From the NCBI GenBank assembly GCA_958299035.1, contig CATQJL010000001.1, forward strand, positions 11,802,773 through 11,866,772: 64,000 nt of DNA. Direction: 5' to 3'. The stretch comes from Cylicocyclus nassatus. Taxonomy: Eukaryota; Nematoda; Chromadorea; Rhabditida; Strongylidae. Shown piece after piece: positions 24,353-39,300 of the stretch. Within the stretch, counting starts at the first letter, position 1; each line of letters begins with the position of its first letter. The position numbers and the translations under genes are program-made. Under the pieces are notes generated by a model. That model searched no databases. It was not told the origin of the DNA and worked only from the letters and a program-made list of their open reading frames with translations.

Positions 24353-27300
24353 GTGAGTTTTTCGATGCTAAATTTTTCAAAATTGATAATAAAAATCAGA
24401 ACTACTTCTATTTTGGAAACATTTTTAAGTTTAACTTATTTCGTGTAAGTTTTCTTTGCTTGAAATTTTCACCTCTGCCACCTTTGAATTCTGAACATCC
24501 TCTTGGTCCTTAGGCACCCAGTATGTCAAAGATTATAGTCCATCTACTTTCGTTCCCTTTTCTTTGGTTCCTAAACGATCTGGTCACATCACTTCAATTA
24601 ATACTCGATCACCAAGCATGGTGTCGAAAATTTGTGTCACTGTGGTCAGTTGAAGAATGGAGTGAGAAGGAAGCTTGCTTGTGAAGATCTCACTCTTAGG
24701 CTACAAAAAAGTCTGGACTTAATGTGAATTTGCTATCACTGTTATTTATCACGCCATGATCTATAGTTAAGTCGCTAGAGTAATAATGTGTGCGATTGCA
24801 CAAAGCTGTGGCGTAATGAAACGTATGTTTTTTGAAGTCTTCTCCCGAAAATGCTAATCCGAATGCTGTTACATTTGTAGATAGTAAGACTTGGAAAAAA
24901 TTCGTTTCTCCTGTTGAAGTAGACCGTCTTGGATAACAGGAGCTACGGTCAATGCCGCAAGTTTATAGTATCGTTTGTGCTACTTGTCCTAGTATTGCCC
25001 CTATTACACGCTGAATGTTCTCTTCAATCTTTTATTTCTGTTATGGTAAAAATATTCGAAACTTTGTCAAAAATTACAATGAAGGAGCACTAGTTGGAGG
25101 CACAATCTGAGTGGACTGCTGCTCCAGCTTTTTTCAGATTTCAACAAATAGTAGTAAATAAATTGTGTCACGAAGCCAGATGGGGTTCTTGGATAAGCCC
25201 TTCATTTTGTCAACAAATTTCTAGTTTCTCATTCTTATCTCCTCGTATGTCTTCAGATACATTTCGTTCTGCTTGGTCCTTGTTCCTTGATGCGCCCCCC
25301 ATCTTCTCCATTAAAAATTCCCGCCTATTCTCAGGGATTTCAATCGTGATAAAGTGCTTTTGAAAATTTTTGATTCTAATGTCAATCGATAACAAAAGAA
25401 AGTGAGTGCACGACTGCTTGAGAAACATGTCGAAACGTTCGCAAATCGTGAAGAGTCAAATAGAAGCCCGCGACCGGCCAACACACAGCTCGCTCGCCGG
25501 CTTCGAGGCGCCTTTTGTTTGCGCATTTCGTGATGATTGCGTCGCTCTCGATCTTGCGACACTCTTGGATTTGAGACTCCCACGTGTATTCTGAGACAAA
25601 GATTCATTTTTGATCAATTTTTGCCGGGTTGAAAAGAAGTGGAGAGAAATTAGGGATTTGAGACTTCAGCACGTGAAGTCGGAGACAAAGATTTATTTTT
25701 GGTCAGTTCTAGTCGGGGTAAGAAGAAGTGTTGGGATGAAGGTTGTTAGCGTGCTAGGCTTCAAATGGAACAATGACACTTTTTCGTGGAATTTGCAGGC
25801 GAACCGGCTTATCCCTACGATATTCTGACTTTTGAACCTTCAGAGGAAGAAACCTCAACGAGGAGACCTATCAAATGTAGTGTCGTCAAGGTTTAGCGAA
25901 ACTCGTGATCAATTAAGTGGCGACCCAATAAAAATTAGGACAAAAACAAAGGGAACAGACATTTGCGGTTAAATGGACAAATTGCAATGCAACTTTTCAA
26001 TTACTAGAACCTTTGCCATTGACTTGTTTCATGGTAACCCTAATTGCGTTGGAGTGAGCGCACATTTGAGTGAATTTTTATATGCCCTCGGGCAGAGTCC
26101 ACGCGATTACATCGTCGCGATTCATCGCGATTAGGCAAGTGTTACGAGTTCATTGTATGCCGATCTTTTTGTACCTTTGTGATAGTTAGTCAAAATTGAT
26201 CTTGCTGGAAAGTAGCACGACTGAAATGCAAGAAGATCGGCATGCAATATTACAGTATTGTTGTTACAGTATCATAGTACAGTACTGGTATTGTTACAAT
26301 TGTCTTGTCGCGATGAATCGCGACGATGAATCGCGTGAACTCTGCCCGCGGCTTGAAGATGAAAATATCGCAGCAATTATTCAAGACATGCGCGAGGTTT
26401 TCTTTCGTTGGCGAGGACTCACATTTGAATAAATTGACTCTACGTTGACGCAGAGTGTTTACTGTAGGCTGCGATCGAAAAAAAAGGAGTTTTTATAAGG
26501 CTTACTGTGAGGTGGCTGGCGCACTGTACTTGTGCAAAACAGCTGGACTTTTGAGATTGAAAGTTTTGTGTTAGAAATATACGAGTTGTTCGAGTGAAAG
26601 CTAGGGTCAGCAGTGAAAGCTGCAGTAAATTTTGCGCAAATTTTACGACTTTTTCTAACCATAACACTTGGTCATTAGCTGAGTTTTCACTTAAATATGA
26701 ATAGTAAAATTATTATACCTAAGCGACCGGAAGCTCCAGGGTTTTGCTACACTGTTTTGCCTTATTCACAAAATCATCAAAAGTTGAGATTATATGTTAT
26801 TCTGGCCTCTGATTAGACATTCCATAGGAGCACAACAGATTTCTTACTGCAAAAATCTGCATGATTACCTCATATAAAGCGGAGAAGGTGTATGCATACT
26901 CTCAAGAAGAAGAAAGCATCGAATTCAAACGAATTTGCTTGATTCAAACAGCTTTATACTGACTTTCTGTTCATTAATCATTTTGGTATGTTTGATCAGC
27001 TTCTGTAATTTAGCGAGTTTAAAAGTACAAGTCCTCTTTATTTTTTCGGTGGTACATCTTTTCTTTGAGTACAACTTTTCTCCTCTATTCTTGTATCCCT
27101 GACCAATGGCTTGGCAACTTCATATTCAGCCCCACATCTAAAGTTTTATTGCTAGATTCATAAAGACTCAAAAGATCATGAACTATTGTCCTAGCAACGT
27201 GAGATCTAAATAGGATGTTACGTTGTGGTGAAAGACTATCGGGCAATTCACCTGTCATTACGGAAATAATTTTAGGATAAATATGGTCCATTATCACTTG

Positions 27301-30300
27301 ATCACAGTAATTAGGTCTATCCTGATTACCGCTCTCTTGGTTTCTGCGAACCGTAGGCCTTTAGTTTTCTGCAAGTGTACGGTCTTTTAAATCGTTTTGG
27401 GAGAAGCTGCAATTTTAGGATGACTGCAGATCGGCGCTGCTTTGGGTTATTTGAAGTTTTACAAGCTAAAACTACAGAACAATGTCTTTATGTTTGATTT
27501 TCTTGTGTTTCTAACTTTGAACCGAAAGAAACTGCTTAGTCGGCTGAAACTCGTGACTTCAAGGCTCTCCTCGGCTAAGACTTTTCTTTTGGTTTTCGAG
27601 TCGGCCTTGAAAACATGTAAACCTGACTAAATAAAAGGAATAGTTTAGCATCTTGAGATATTTTGGAGATTTGCTCCAGCCACTCAAGGTCGACGAGTGC
27701 ATCATCGAGTTGATGATCTTTGGGCGACCTGTGTTGGATGATTAGATCAGCGTTTTGGGATCGTGATGTATAAGATACTAGGGCTCAACTTTGAAATTTT
27801 ATTGTTTGGAGAGAGATTTTCATCTTTTTTTCCCTGCAAGTGAAGCTCTGCATTTTTTCATGACGAAGAAATTCCGCTTTTGACCATCCAAGAGAGCTAG
27901 AAAACAATGTAATGATAGAAAAAATAAAGAATGAAGTGAATGTTAGCGTTTAAGCTAACAATGTTTTGATCGTAGTCTCTCACTGTCTTCCGGATTAACC
28001 GGTCACCTGCGCAACTTTGAACAAGGTAGTAACTTCGGAGGATGAAGTGAACTGGTTTCTGTGGTATCGAAGACGGTGGATTTAGTTTCTGAAGTGAACA
28101 TCGTCATTGAAGAGACTTGTCGTAGTTTCGTACAATAATGACAAACGTTTTTTTCTCTCACTATGCTCGAAAAATCCACGAGCCAGCTCGAACATTGCAA
28201 ATTTGGTTTACGCGTTTTATGCATTGCATACTAAAGTTTGAGATCTTGTCAGTAGAAAAATGGTAGAAGGAGGTTACATTGAATTGGCTGAAGGTTAAGA
28301 TTAATCTTCTATTTTTCATCTCAGGTATGAATCCTCCCTTACTGTACCTCTTTCATCTCTCTAACATTTCAAGCTTGGGTGTCTTTTGATGCAGTACGGT
28401 CAAGCTATTTCCGGTGACCGAATGAACATTTCTAGTTCGAAATCATATTTGAAGGAGGTGAACCGCCAGCTCCATGAACAGATCGAGTAATTTAGCATCA
28501 TGTCTGTTTTCGAAGCTAATTTCAACCTGCTCTTAACACCTACGAACAGGCGATTTATCAGAATTTTTTGAAATCTAAGGTGATTGAAGCGAACGGCCTA
28601 TCGGATACATTTGCGATTTCTCAGGCCGCTCTGGGTAAGCACTTCTCGTTCCGGGAATAAACGGGAAAGTACGCAAATTGCTCGAGTGTCTTTTTGTGTG
28701 AAGCGTTGTTTTTTCTTACGTTTGTCTGAGTAAACACGAACTCTGAGAGAGCTAGAAATCCAGAAGAACGTTTTGAGCTTCTTCAGGATAATTGTTGAGG
28801 AATTTTGGTACTTTTTCGTGGTCTTTATGAACCTAACGGTTACTCATAAACTGATTTGTTAAGAAGACAACGGTTTTAGGGATGACGGACTGGGTAAGCT
28901 CCAATGAAGTGCTGTCTGCAGCGTGCAAAAAGTCTTTTTCCACTTTCTTCTCTCTCTTCCCCTTCCCTTCGTGTGCAAGCAAATTTACCTAGAAAAACGA
29001 AAAAGAGAAGGGATCGTTGTGTTGCTCTGCAGCTAGTGCGTAGTGCATTATTTGTTCAAGCCACCACACAGTAGAGAGAGAGGGAGAATCGACTGGTTGG
29101 CGCCGATGGAGGTGGAGCAGCTCTCGGATGAAGCTAGAGAGTGCTGATGGCTTGGGATTAAGTGGTAAAATTTGAGGGGCTGGTGAAATTTAGAGCAGAA
29201 CGTAGAAGTTTGCTAAAAGTGGCCTGAGGGGTTGTGGTGTGGTTTTCGATCCATCAAAAATGGCTTTAATCCATCAAAAAGGTACATATCTTTCCAAATT
29301 CGCGCCACGATCAGCAAATTGCGCAAATTAAATCTTACCTCAGATAATTTTCTGTTTATGGGCTTTGATACAATGTAAAATGTAATATTTTCCACTGTAC
29401 ATATATGCCAGAATTTTTAGGAGTCACAGTATGGGGACCAGTTCTCGTTCTCATTTTAGCACACGCCGCAACTTATAAAAATTCTTGGATAGATTGATTC
29501 GACTCAATCTCTAAAGGTTCAGCTTCGCTTAGAAAGTTGCAATATTCTCAGTGCTCTCGATCTCCTTGTCCCCAGTCTTTGAACTCAGGAATGAATGGGA
29601 TGGGGAATGCATAATGTGAAGTGGTTGCATTCAGAGGATGTAGAATATTTTGCAGCTCAAAGAACATCAATGTCAGGAAATCACGTGGGGATGAGATATG
29701 ATGAATTCCAGGATAAAATATTAGATCTCTTTGGATTCATTTGGCGTCTCAAATCTCTGAGAAGTCGAAAATTGGCTCTTCTGGATGTTTAATTATAGAG
29801 ACAGTTCTTCAATTTTTGCTTTTTGTGCTGACTTTGCTATTTGATGGCAATATTAAAGATGTGAAATCTGATCATGTAAAGTTGCAACCATTGTTTTCTT
29901 AAGATTTCTTTTTGATTATTAAGCCAAACTTCATTCAGGCAATGAAGCTCCAAGATTTCGCAATGCGTCTATTAGAAATGCATGCGATGGGAGATTTTCA
30001 GTACCCATGAACTTTTCAATAAAGAGCTCTTTCGAATCAAGCAGCGGCTGAAAGTTTGGAGTAAAATGTCACTTAGGAAGTCTGCAGAATCAAATCGCTG
30101 CTAACTGGCGAGAACCAAATTCGTAAGGAGCTGTAACGTAGAAAAAATTATAAATCTCATGCCATCAACATAAATTTTTAGGCGCTTCGCTATTTTTTGA
30201 ATTATAGTTCAGCATGCTGTGCTTGCATACTTTCAATGTGAACTTATGGAGTAATGTCGACTTGTTTTTGTTTCACATCAATTTCCTTGAGTTCTCATGA

Positions 30301-33300
30301 TTCGTTTCCTCGATGAACCGTACACAGCTGACAAAGTGATTGCTTCCACTGGAATGACTTGAACTGCTTCATCTTTGACATTCCAGTAGTGGAATGTTGT
30401 CACTGACGAATGTAAACAATTTGGCGAAAGTTTTGATGAAGCATCACTCTGCAGTCATCACTTGATTAATGCTTACATACGTCTTGGTAGGGGGGATTTT
30501 GAAGGAGAGTGGGAAGGACAAGACATGAGTCAGGCTTTACCGAAGCTTTTGCAGTATTTTTGTAACGATATTGAGGCATGAGAAGATGAAGGACTGTACA
30601 GTGGGTTATAACACCTATTTTTACATCACGTCTTATGATCACACCAAGGTCATTTAGTCTCCTGCAGCTTACCCCAAAAGTATACTCTTTCTTTTGACTG
30701 TGTGTACTTATGAACTATATGGGAATGCTCTGAATTTGATAGTTCATGCATCGAACCTCTGCAACTTTTCTTTTAAAATGCTGCTGATCATATCGAATAT
30801 GACATCTTTGTTTTCGTTGATTCTGCTCGATAGTCGAAGATCTTCTTTTGTCAGGATCTATTGAATGAAAAGATGATCAGCTCTATGACTGGCTGCTTGA
30901 AGGGCTTTCCACTAGCTTTATTTAGAGCTTCTTTTGCAAACAGAGTGCAAGCACCCCTCTATATTCTGCGACTTTATTTGATCATCTGCTACGAATATGT
31001 ACCTTTATACGAATTTGCACTTAGTAATAATTGTTCGTGGCTTCGTAGTTATGGCAATTTCTGCGAAGGAATTTGCAGATTATAGTACAAGCAAGACAAG
31101 AAGCATAGGAACAATCTTTGAATTTGCTTCGAAATATAATAAAAAACCGTTTAAAAACGTGTGCCTTCTGCGAGAAGTTTTTTTTTGCTGCTTACTCGTC
31201 TTTTACGAGGGAAAGCAGAAGCTTGATTTACACTATAGAGCCGAAGATTCGTGCTGATTCAATCTTTTTTGTCAAGATCTATTCTGAAAGAAGCTCAAAC
31301 AAAGCGATATCGAAAAGAGTTCAAATTGCGTTTTTTGTAAAAATGGTAGTTTTTTTTGTAAAATGCGTGGAGCTGTACTAGCTGCTTGTAGAAAATTCTA
31401 GAAAATCTACAATAGCACTACTCTACTAATTTTGTAATTCTGTAAATTGGTTTGGGTCATCTCTCTCTCCATGGGGGATCCCGATAGTCTAGAAATTGAA
31501 ACTCTGTTCAAGGGAAGAAACTGAACGGATTTTTTTTTTACATTTATTTTTTTATACTTTGCAGTAATAGACAATGGTAAGACAGGAATGAGTCTTACTT
31601 CTATATTCACAGAACCATTGAAAAGTTCCCATTAACTCATTTCAAGTACACAAATATCGCCAGCATCAAATGAGCATAAGCTGTGATGTAATTTTACTAT
31701 ATTTCATGTAAAAAGTACATAATTTTCTCAGGTATGCGTTCGACAAGAAGGCGATATATGTGGCGCAGATGCGGGCGTCTGTGCTGCACATCTACGATGT
31801 ACACAACAAAATGATGAGAATGAACACGGTATCTGTACAGGTGGGCAAAATTTATGTCTCTGTTTTTTTTTCCCCAAAAAAAGTATCTATGAAGCTTTTA
31901 AATTTCACAAAACACTCTTCTTCCATTTCAGTAACAATCTTGCTTTTTTCATCTTTCTTTTTTCACCCCCTATTTTCCTTGGCTTCGTCACCTTATGCAT
32001 CCACAGGCACATTGCCTTGTTTTTATATGCATCCGTTGGAAATTCTTTGCATAAAAAATGCGCATCATAAATTTTGTGAGCGCTCAGACGTTGGAGTCAC
32101 TTTTGTGCGGCACTTTAGCGCACCGCCAGTCTTCATTGGGGGGAAAAGGGCAGAACTGTGTTGAAATCAAGGCTGAAAGAGTGAAGTTGTGCAGTAAAAT
32201 ATTCGCTCAAAGCGTATCTTAGAGATGCGAGAGCTAAAGAGCTGACCGAACGCAACTGGTGGATAACAAGCTATCTATATATCTATATAATAGAAAAATC
32301 TATTTCAATTCCTGGGAAAACCGTTCCCTTTTCAAATTTTGGTGATACCTCTCGAAATTTACATGGAATGGTACATTTAATGTTTCCTGAGTGGAATTTT
32401 ACGCTTTATAGTCATCTTAATTGCTATTAGAAATTATTCGAACTCAAAAATGTAGAGAAATATCTGATGCACTATTATTATGCAAAATGAGGGAATTAAG
32501 CTGAAGCTCAGAAATGGATCGATGTTTTTTCGAGAACCGACAAATAGATGGCTCAATTACATTGATAGTCTGCTACTCAGTTACGTTTGGTAAGTCATCG
32601 TTATTCTCGCCTGCTTGAAGATGTGTTTGATACAAGTAAAACAATATTTGAATAAGTTATTTATTGATATCTCACTATCTTTATGAGGCAGCAACAGGCT
32701 TTATTGGCTTACTCTTTCAATCAATGTTACAAACTCATATTTTTCTGGCATTACTGATACTTCATATTGCTTCACTTTTTTCTAATACAAGCTCATTTTC
32801 TTTCTCATTGCTTTCCAGAAGTTCTCCTTTTTTGGCCATTATGGTTTCTATCTTTCGAGCTTCTAAAATTAGGCTTGCGTTTACAGTAGTGACATTTGTG
32901 CGGCCGTAAAAGGGCAGCCTGTCAAGCTTCGTCTGCATTCCTATTTCCTCCTGCCAATTCGCATTGCTTTGCATGGTTTTACGGCTGCACTAGCTACAAT
33001 TACGGTAGTCGAGAGATGCTGAGTAATGCAAAGTGTCCACTATCCTTAGGCGTGCGCATGAATTATTTGAACATCGAGGTCCTATTTCATTCCATCGGTA
33101 ACGCTCGGCCTTTTTCTTCTCTGCTCCGAGTGAAATTTGACCCACACGGGAAAGAGCCAGCATGTGGAGAGCAAGCTGAAAGCTCGATGAAGGTTGGGGC
33201 TAGAAAAAAATTGCCCTTACTGTGGAGTGGAGGGAGTGGTGTGTTAATAGAAATAACATTCTGTGTCGTGAAGATAAGGGACCAACAGTGTTTGAGCGAA

Positions 33301-36300
33301 AGCTGCAGCAGTTTTTTGAAATAATACCTTGACTTTGTCAGGAACATGGTAGCTCTATTATTTATGGCAAAGTGGAAGGGAGATTAGGTATGATTTTCTG
33401 CGAAATGTAGCAAATATCCTTTATTCGAGTGCTGTCGATTGTTTCCACTCAAAAGCCAGTTACGTACAACACTACCAACTTTTATCTGAAATTTTCTTTG
33501 TTTTCTTATCAATTTTTGCCTTTTACTTTAATACTCTACCTGCAACATTTTTTAACCTGACCAATTTTACATATCTTTACATGCTATAGCTAGAGGTCTG
33601 TTGGTTTGAAGCTGGGTGTCCTGGTCCCTGATGACAAAATTGTTATGTCGCTGCTGCCAAACCGATTAATTTCTGAATTGCCCAAATCAAGCTTTCCTCT
33701 CCGGTTCAAGGATACCAATGACCTTGAGGGTCGTTAAATCATGTGAGCGGCATGGTTCAGTAGACGCTAAGTTTCACATTGAAGCTATTTCGAAGAGGGA
33801 GTTACAGTGCAGAGCGAATTTTTTAAATGACACTCTAAGTATTCTTTCTTCTTTTTCGCAGCATCATTCATGATCCTAATTGAAAGCAGTTTTTCATGAC
33901 ATCTTGGTTTCTTTCGTGCCAAAATAATCGTGAGAAGACACTAGACAACATTATAAGCAAGTAAATGAACTTGATCCTGTGTTGGATTACAATCCGATCG
34001 TGATCGGATTGCTATGATAATCGAATTGCTATGCCGATCTATAACATCCATGGATAGACATCGAAGACGATGATGAATGTCGGGAAAGTGAAATGCATGC
34101 CCTCAATAGCTCCAAATCATTTCTGATAGGATAATCTCGGCGATTTATTACTTAGGGACTAATCCAACGAATCTTTTTGCTGAAGGGAGATATTTTTTCT
34201 TAGTAATTCAAAACTATCTGATCCTCTATGATACGTTAGATGGGGTTTTGAGAATAGTGGTTTAGGAAGCAGCGACTTGTCACCTTAGATTTCCGTTTGA
34301 TGAAGGAACTTCATTTTATCACAGGCAGACAAAAACAAATAATATGTATCATCAAAGCCTTTGTCTTATTTCTTAATATCATCTCCAATATAAACTTGTA
34401 ATACTTCTACGAAGCTTATACGGTACTTCTTTCTCTAATCATAGGCCCAAATTGATTAAAAAGGAATCAGTTTCGTTAGAAATCAATGTGAATGAGTAGA
34501 AAAACTCTTTCTAGAAGCCTTCGAAATTGTTAGGGTGATGGAAAAGTTCTGTTGCATTATTTTTGAAAAACCATAACTTTTGCTCTATAAACGGATTTGC
34601 ACAAGTTTGATTTTGCTAGACAGAGGAAACCCTTTCTTTTGTGGTAGTGCCTTTTCTACTCTATAAAAAGGGGTAGCTTTTGAGATAGAAAAGACTAAAA
34701 TGACTCAACATCAGCCATCTTGACTTAAGCTGCTCAAAATCTGGAACTTGCGATGAAACTCTGAGCAAGCAGTACTGTATGTTTTTTGATCCACATTTTC
34801 CAACAGTGCAGAGATTGTGTCAAATGAGCATTTCTGTGAAGAGTTATGATTTTTGAAAAAAGTGCCAAAAATCAAATTTGCTGTTTTGTATTGCTTACCG
34901 GAGATCATAAATCTTCTTAGAGATGCTCTTTTACCACGAAATTTGCTCAGATGGAGAGGATGGATCAAAAAACTTACAATACTGCTTGCTCGGAATTTAT
35001 CGCAAGTTTCTGATTATAAGGAGAACTCAAAATGACTATAGTCGAGTTTATTCTCCTGCTTCCGTATCAAAAGCTACCCTTTATTAGGGAGCAGCAAAGA
35101 CACTATCACGAACAAAAGAGTGTTTTTATTTATCAAAGTTAAATTTCTGCAAATTGAGAGAGCAAGAAGTTATGATTTTTCAAAAATGATGCTACATAAC
35201 TTTTGCATCAACCTGATATATCTGTTTCATACCGGCAACCAAATTCGTCGAAATGTGATATCAAGCGTTTCCTTGACGCTATGACAGCTTATAATCAATG
35301 AAAGATGTATCTAAGCTTATATTGTTTCGTTGGGCTAAAAAGATGTGTTGAGAGCGAATTTGAATGTTACTGGTTTCGCCTGCTTGTTATGAAAAAGCTT
35401 GTCTATTTTTCAAGTGGAATTCTTAGGTGATCCTGATTGCAGTCTTGCGAAAATTCGGCACCTTTCACCTGTTCTCATTTCTCAGTTCTCAAAGTAGTCT
35501 TGGCAATGAAAGATGATGGATGCGGTTGGCGTGTGCGAGGTCGTTTGTTACATGAAAGCGTTTACGGTGTGTGTCCGTATCGGTCAAGACTATCGCATAT
35601 CGTACGCAGCATCGCGCGTATATGTTTAGGTTTCAAAGGCGCAAGTAGCACTTGGGGGATTGCCAAGAAAATATTTTTCTCAAGAAATGGCGCAGCGCAA
35701 GCATTTCGCGCCGCTCACTGTACGACTAATACTCTCATGTCTTACGCTTCTTTATGGAATTTCTAATAGGCTGTCAGACCGAGATTTCGCCCCTCCAAGG
35801 CTTGGCACGAGGTGGCTTCATTATGCAAAAAAAAACGACCTCTTACGCAAAATTTTACGAAGTCGCCTTTGATCCCAAATCGGAAACGTCGACTAAAAAA
35901 ACCTCACCTATTGTGTTTTTTCAGACCGCAAAAACGATATCCCTTCGCTTTCTGTCCCAAAAACGATATCCAGTTTGCTTATACGACACCTGTGCCGAGC
36001 CCTGCCTCTACCTCAAAATCTAGTAACTGTCCATTCCTGATAAATTTATTTTCGATTGCTCTTGAAGGGAGAAATCTGTAGAATTTAGTAGAGATGTATT
36101 GTGGAAGTTGGTCAGTCAATACACACTCAATTTCCGCTACTACAAGTTTGCAAAAAAGACAAATATTATGAGAAGATTGCAAAGGAATCCCGAGCGCCAA
36201 TTTAGGTATTATGCTCCACTTCTTTTGCTTCTATTGCTGACAAGGTCATTTAATAGGTTTTTGGCAATTTTTGCTACACATTTAATGTAAAATTCCATCA

Positions 36301-39300
36301 TCAGCTTGAATTGCAGTATGCCATCTTTAATCTCGTTTTAAAAAATATAGAGTGACCACAAATTGTGTGCTCGAGGTAACTCAAGATCGAATCCGTTGGA
36401 ATGAAGGCTACGAATTTTTCAACAGTTTAGGGCGAAGTCTTTGATTAAATTTGAAGTCAATAATAAGTCCACTTCAGACCACTCAGGGTGATGGGCGGAG
36501 CGACCAATTCCGCTTCCACTTTCTGGAGATTTTATCGCTTCGGAATTCATTTTTTGCAGCGGGACTTGGGCTTTCCCTTAATTATTAAAGTGTCTCATAG
36601 TTTTTTTAACCGTTTAACTACAACCGTCGTCTCTTTGTATCTTTTCTTCAATGTGGTTTGGGTAATCATTCGAGGGCAAAGCAAGCTCTACAAGATGGTT
36701 ATGAAAAGTCCGTCCAAAGCATACTCCACCTGAAGTTTTAAGCTGAAATCTAATAGCAGTCGAAAACAAACTTTATTGTCAAAAATCGTTCTGCGCCCCA
36801 TCAATTTTTTCAAAAACTCCCCATTTATCCTAATATATGGTTGACGCATCGAACATTCAATTCTACGCTTCCCGTTTTCTATGGCTAGAAATAAACAAAA
36901 TAGTGGATGGAGTAAAGTGGCAAACTTTGCCCCTAAAGGTCCTGAGCTTCTTCCACTTGCTTGATCATATAGCTCAGACATACAGAAGTACGATCATGTA
37001 CTTGTACCCTGTAAGTATCCCAGTTCTCGAGAAATGTTGATGTTTGACGGTAAAAAATTATGAGACGCCTTATTAGGTGCCCCGTTATTATATCGTACCA
37101 AAATCTGATCACCTCAGATTTTAACGCCCCAGTTTGGGTGGACGGCCTTTAATTAATGTAAGTCCAGCGCTTTTGATATATCTTGAAGTAATTGATACTT
37201 CCTGCTCCTGTGAGAGATTACTATAGTAGTATCTGCTCGATAGAGGTGTGACAGCGAATGTTTGCTAATATGTTGAAGTATACGCTAAGCAACAGGAAGA
37301 GAGTAGCGAGTGGTCGGCGGCTTGTTGGCTCTGCGGCGCAGATGATCTCGAGAGGCGCCAAGCCTCTGTGAGCTTAGCGAAACGTCAGCGCGATGTGGTC
37401 CTAGTTTGGGCGAGGAGGAAGCGGATGACGTGAAGGGGTTGAGGTGGAGAAACCCTGAAGTATTAGTATCGATGAGAAAAGTTCGCATAAATATACGAAT
37501 TTGGTCGTAGTTAGCTATATCAGAAAAGTCTTATGCATTCTACAAGTTCGAGAAACGCAGACGGATCCTGTTTTTTGCATCCGTTGCTGGCCGTATCAAA
37601 ACATTAGAATTCACGAATAATCTAAATTTAATTAGCAGCGAATCTCTGTAGGCGACGAAGAAAAAAGTTGGTTAAAAAAAGATCATTTTGGAGCGCTAGT
37701 CGATCGCAACTATTTGATTGTAAGGCACGAAGGAGTTGATGAATTTGGTAATTTATGTTGATGCATCAGATTTGCCGATCAAATCAGCTCATATCTTCAA
37801 CGATGTGATATGATTTTTTGTTTGGTTTTCTACCAACGCCAGTTGGTCATCTGTAATCTACGAATCATAATATATATCCAATTATTTTCCATATTTTCTT
37901 AAATATGAGTTTGTGTTGGTTTTATTTTTGTTAGTATTATAGCAGTTTTCTCGTATCTTCCCTCTTGCTCTACAAAAAAGATTATGGGATAGACCTCAAG
38001 CTGTAATGCTTTAGGCTGACTCTATGTTGTATACATATGCGAGCTTTTAGCATAACTCTAATTCAGTCGTTTTCCTCACTTCGTCCTTTCAAATGAGAAT
38101 CCTTTCGGTGATCGCCATTATCTTGGATTGTTATTAGACATCCACTTATTTGAATTTGCACTTTTTGACCTATCATTTATGGCTTAATCTTGTATGCTGA
38201 TGACAAAGTCTCCACAGAAGAACTAAGAAACTGGTTTGATAAATTTAGCAAGGCGAGAATTCATTAGTACATCCATCCTTGATGAAAAAAGCACTACAAC
38301 TTCTTTCACCAATGTGTTCGACCTTATCAGTTCAACCATAAATGACAGCTTGACGATGTGAATCCCACGTATGAAAAGAGAAAAAACACGCAAAAAGGTG
38401 CTAATTCGCCACTCATTTCGTTTTGGCGTAAAGCTTTGATGTAGCCGACATCGAATGATACTAAGATTTTCGGCAACTATCGTACATGTGAATTAGCAAG
38501 AGCTGATAGGCTGGATGAAATGTGGGGGTCTTCTAGAAAAGTCTTGCAGTTCTTTCAACTCTTTTGTTACGAATTTGAAACTAAAATTTGAAACCAAAAG
38601 GAAGTTTGACCAGTAGCAGCTCATCCATAACTCTTCTAGATTTTTTTCAAGAATAAAATCTCATTCGTCCTGATGGATGATCTAGTGAAGCTTTTATAAT
38701 CAGTTTTGACAGATCTACTTCCCTGTTACGGTAGGCCTACTAGTAACTACCAGATGAAACCGGAAACGTTGATCACGCCATCTCAATGCTTCGTTAGCAT
38801 TGGCATACCAGGATTTCCGTTTGGGGTGGGGGGGGGTATGCGACGGAAAAAATTTTCTGATAAAACTTCGTTGCTGCAGCCACGCACTCCAACAACTTTT
38901 TTTGGTATGTTTCCTGAAATTTTTGCGGGCCATCTCCACATCTCCGAAAAAAATTTTTGTAAGGCTAGTTTGAATTTTCAAAAATTTTTGAAAATTACAT
39001 TGATTATTTACAAGTATAAACAAGTCGCTTGCACATTTTTATAACTCATATTAGTAACTTTCAAAGCCCCCTCCCCCCGGTAAGCCACTGCTGATTATTA
39101 GTCAAAGACTAAATCGTAAAATGTCTAGAAGCTCTTCAGATATCACATTTTCTTACACTTTGTATAAGTACTTCAAAATGATAGAATGGCTAATAAGCCC
39201 TTGCGTGGCCTGTAATAACGAAAATCTTTTTAAACACAGTAAAGACGTTTCTTTAACGCTTTAATCGTATCATTCTCTGTAAGTCGGCCTTCCGAGGGCT

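Larger units (their letters stand above)
24353..31731 (+). other. crm-1: crm-1 intron 1 (7.4 kb)
   Basis: GTGAGT donor and TTTTCTCAG acceptor. It holds a two-copy 87-bp tandem duplication (25567-25740), a palindromic element (26089-26348) and a GC-richer stretch at 25460-25600. Otherwise AT-rich; no further exon was identified. A long first intron inside the IGFBP domain is the usual place for regulatory elements, but none is proven here. Confidence 0.7.

Noticed and set aside
24024..24380. 118-codon minus-strand frame over crm-1 exon 1
   Set aside because: A shadow of the GC-rich exon; the plus frame carries the signal peptide and IGFBP motif.
35905..36024. TTTTTTCAG followed by an open stretch, considered as a crm-1 linker exon
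   Set aside because: The region is a dispersed repeat also present at 42245 and has no suitable cysteine pattern or phase 1-1 frame.
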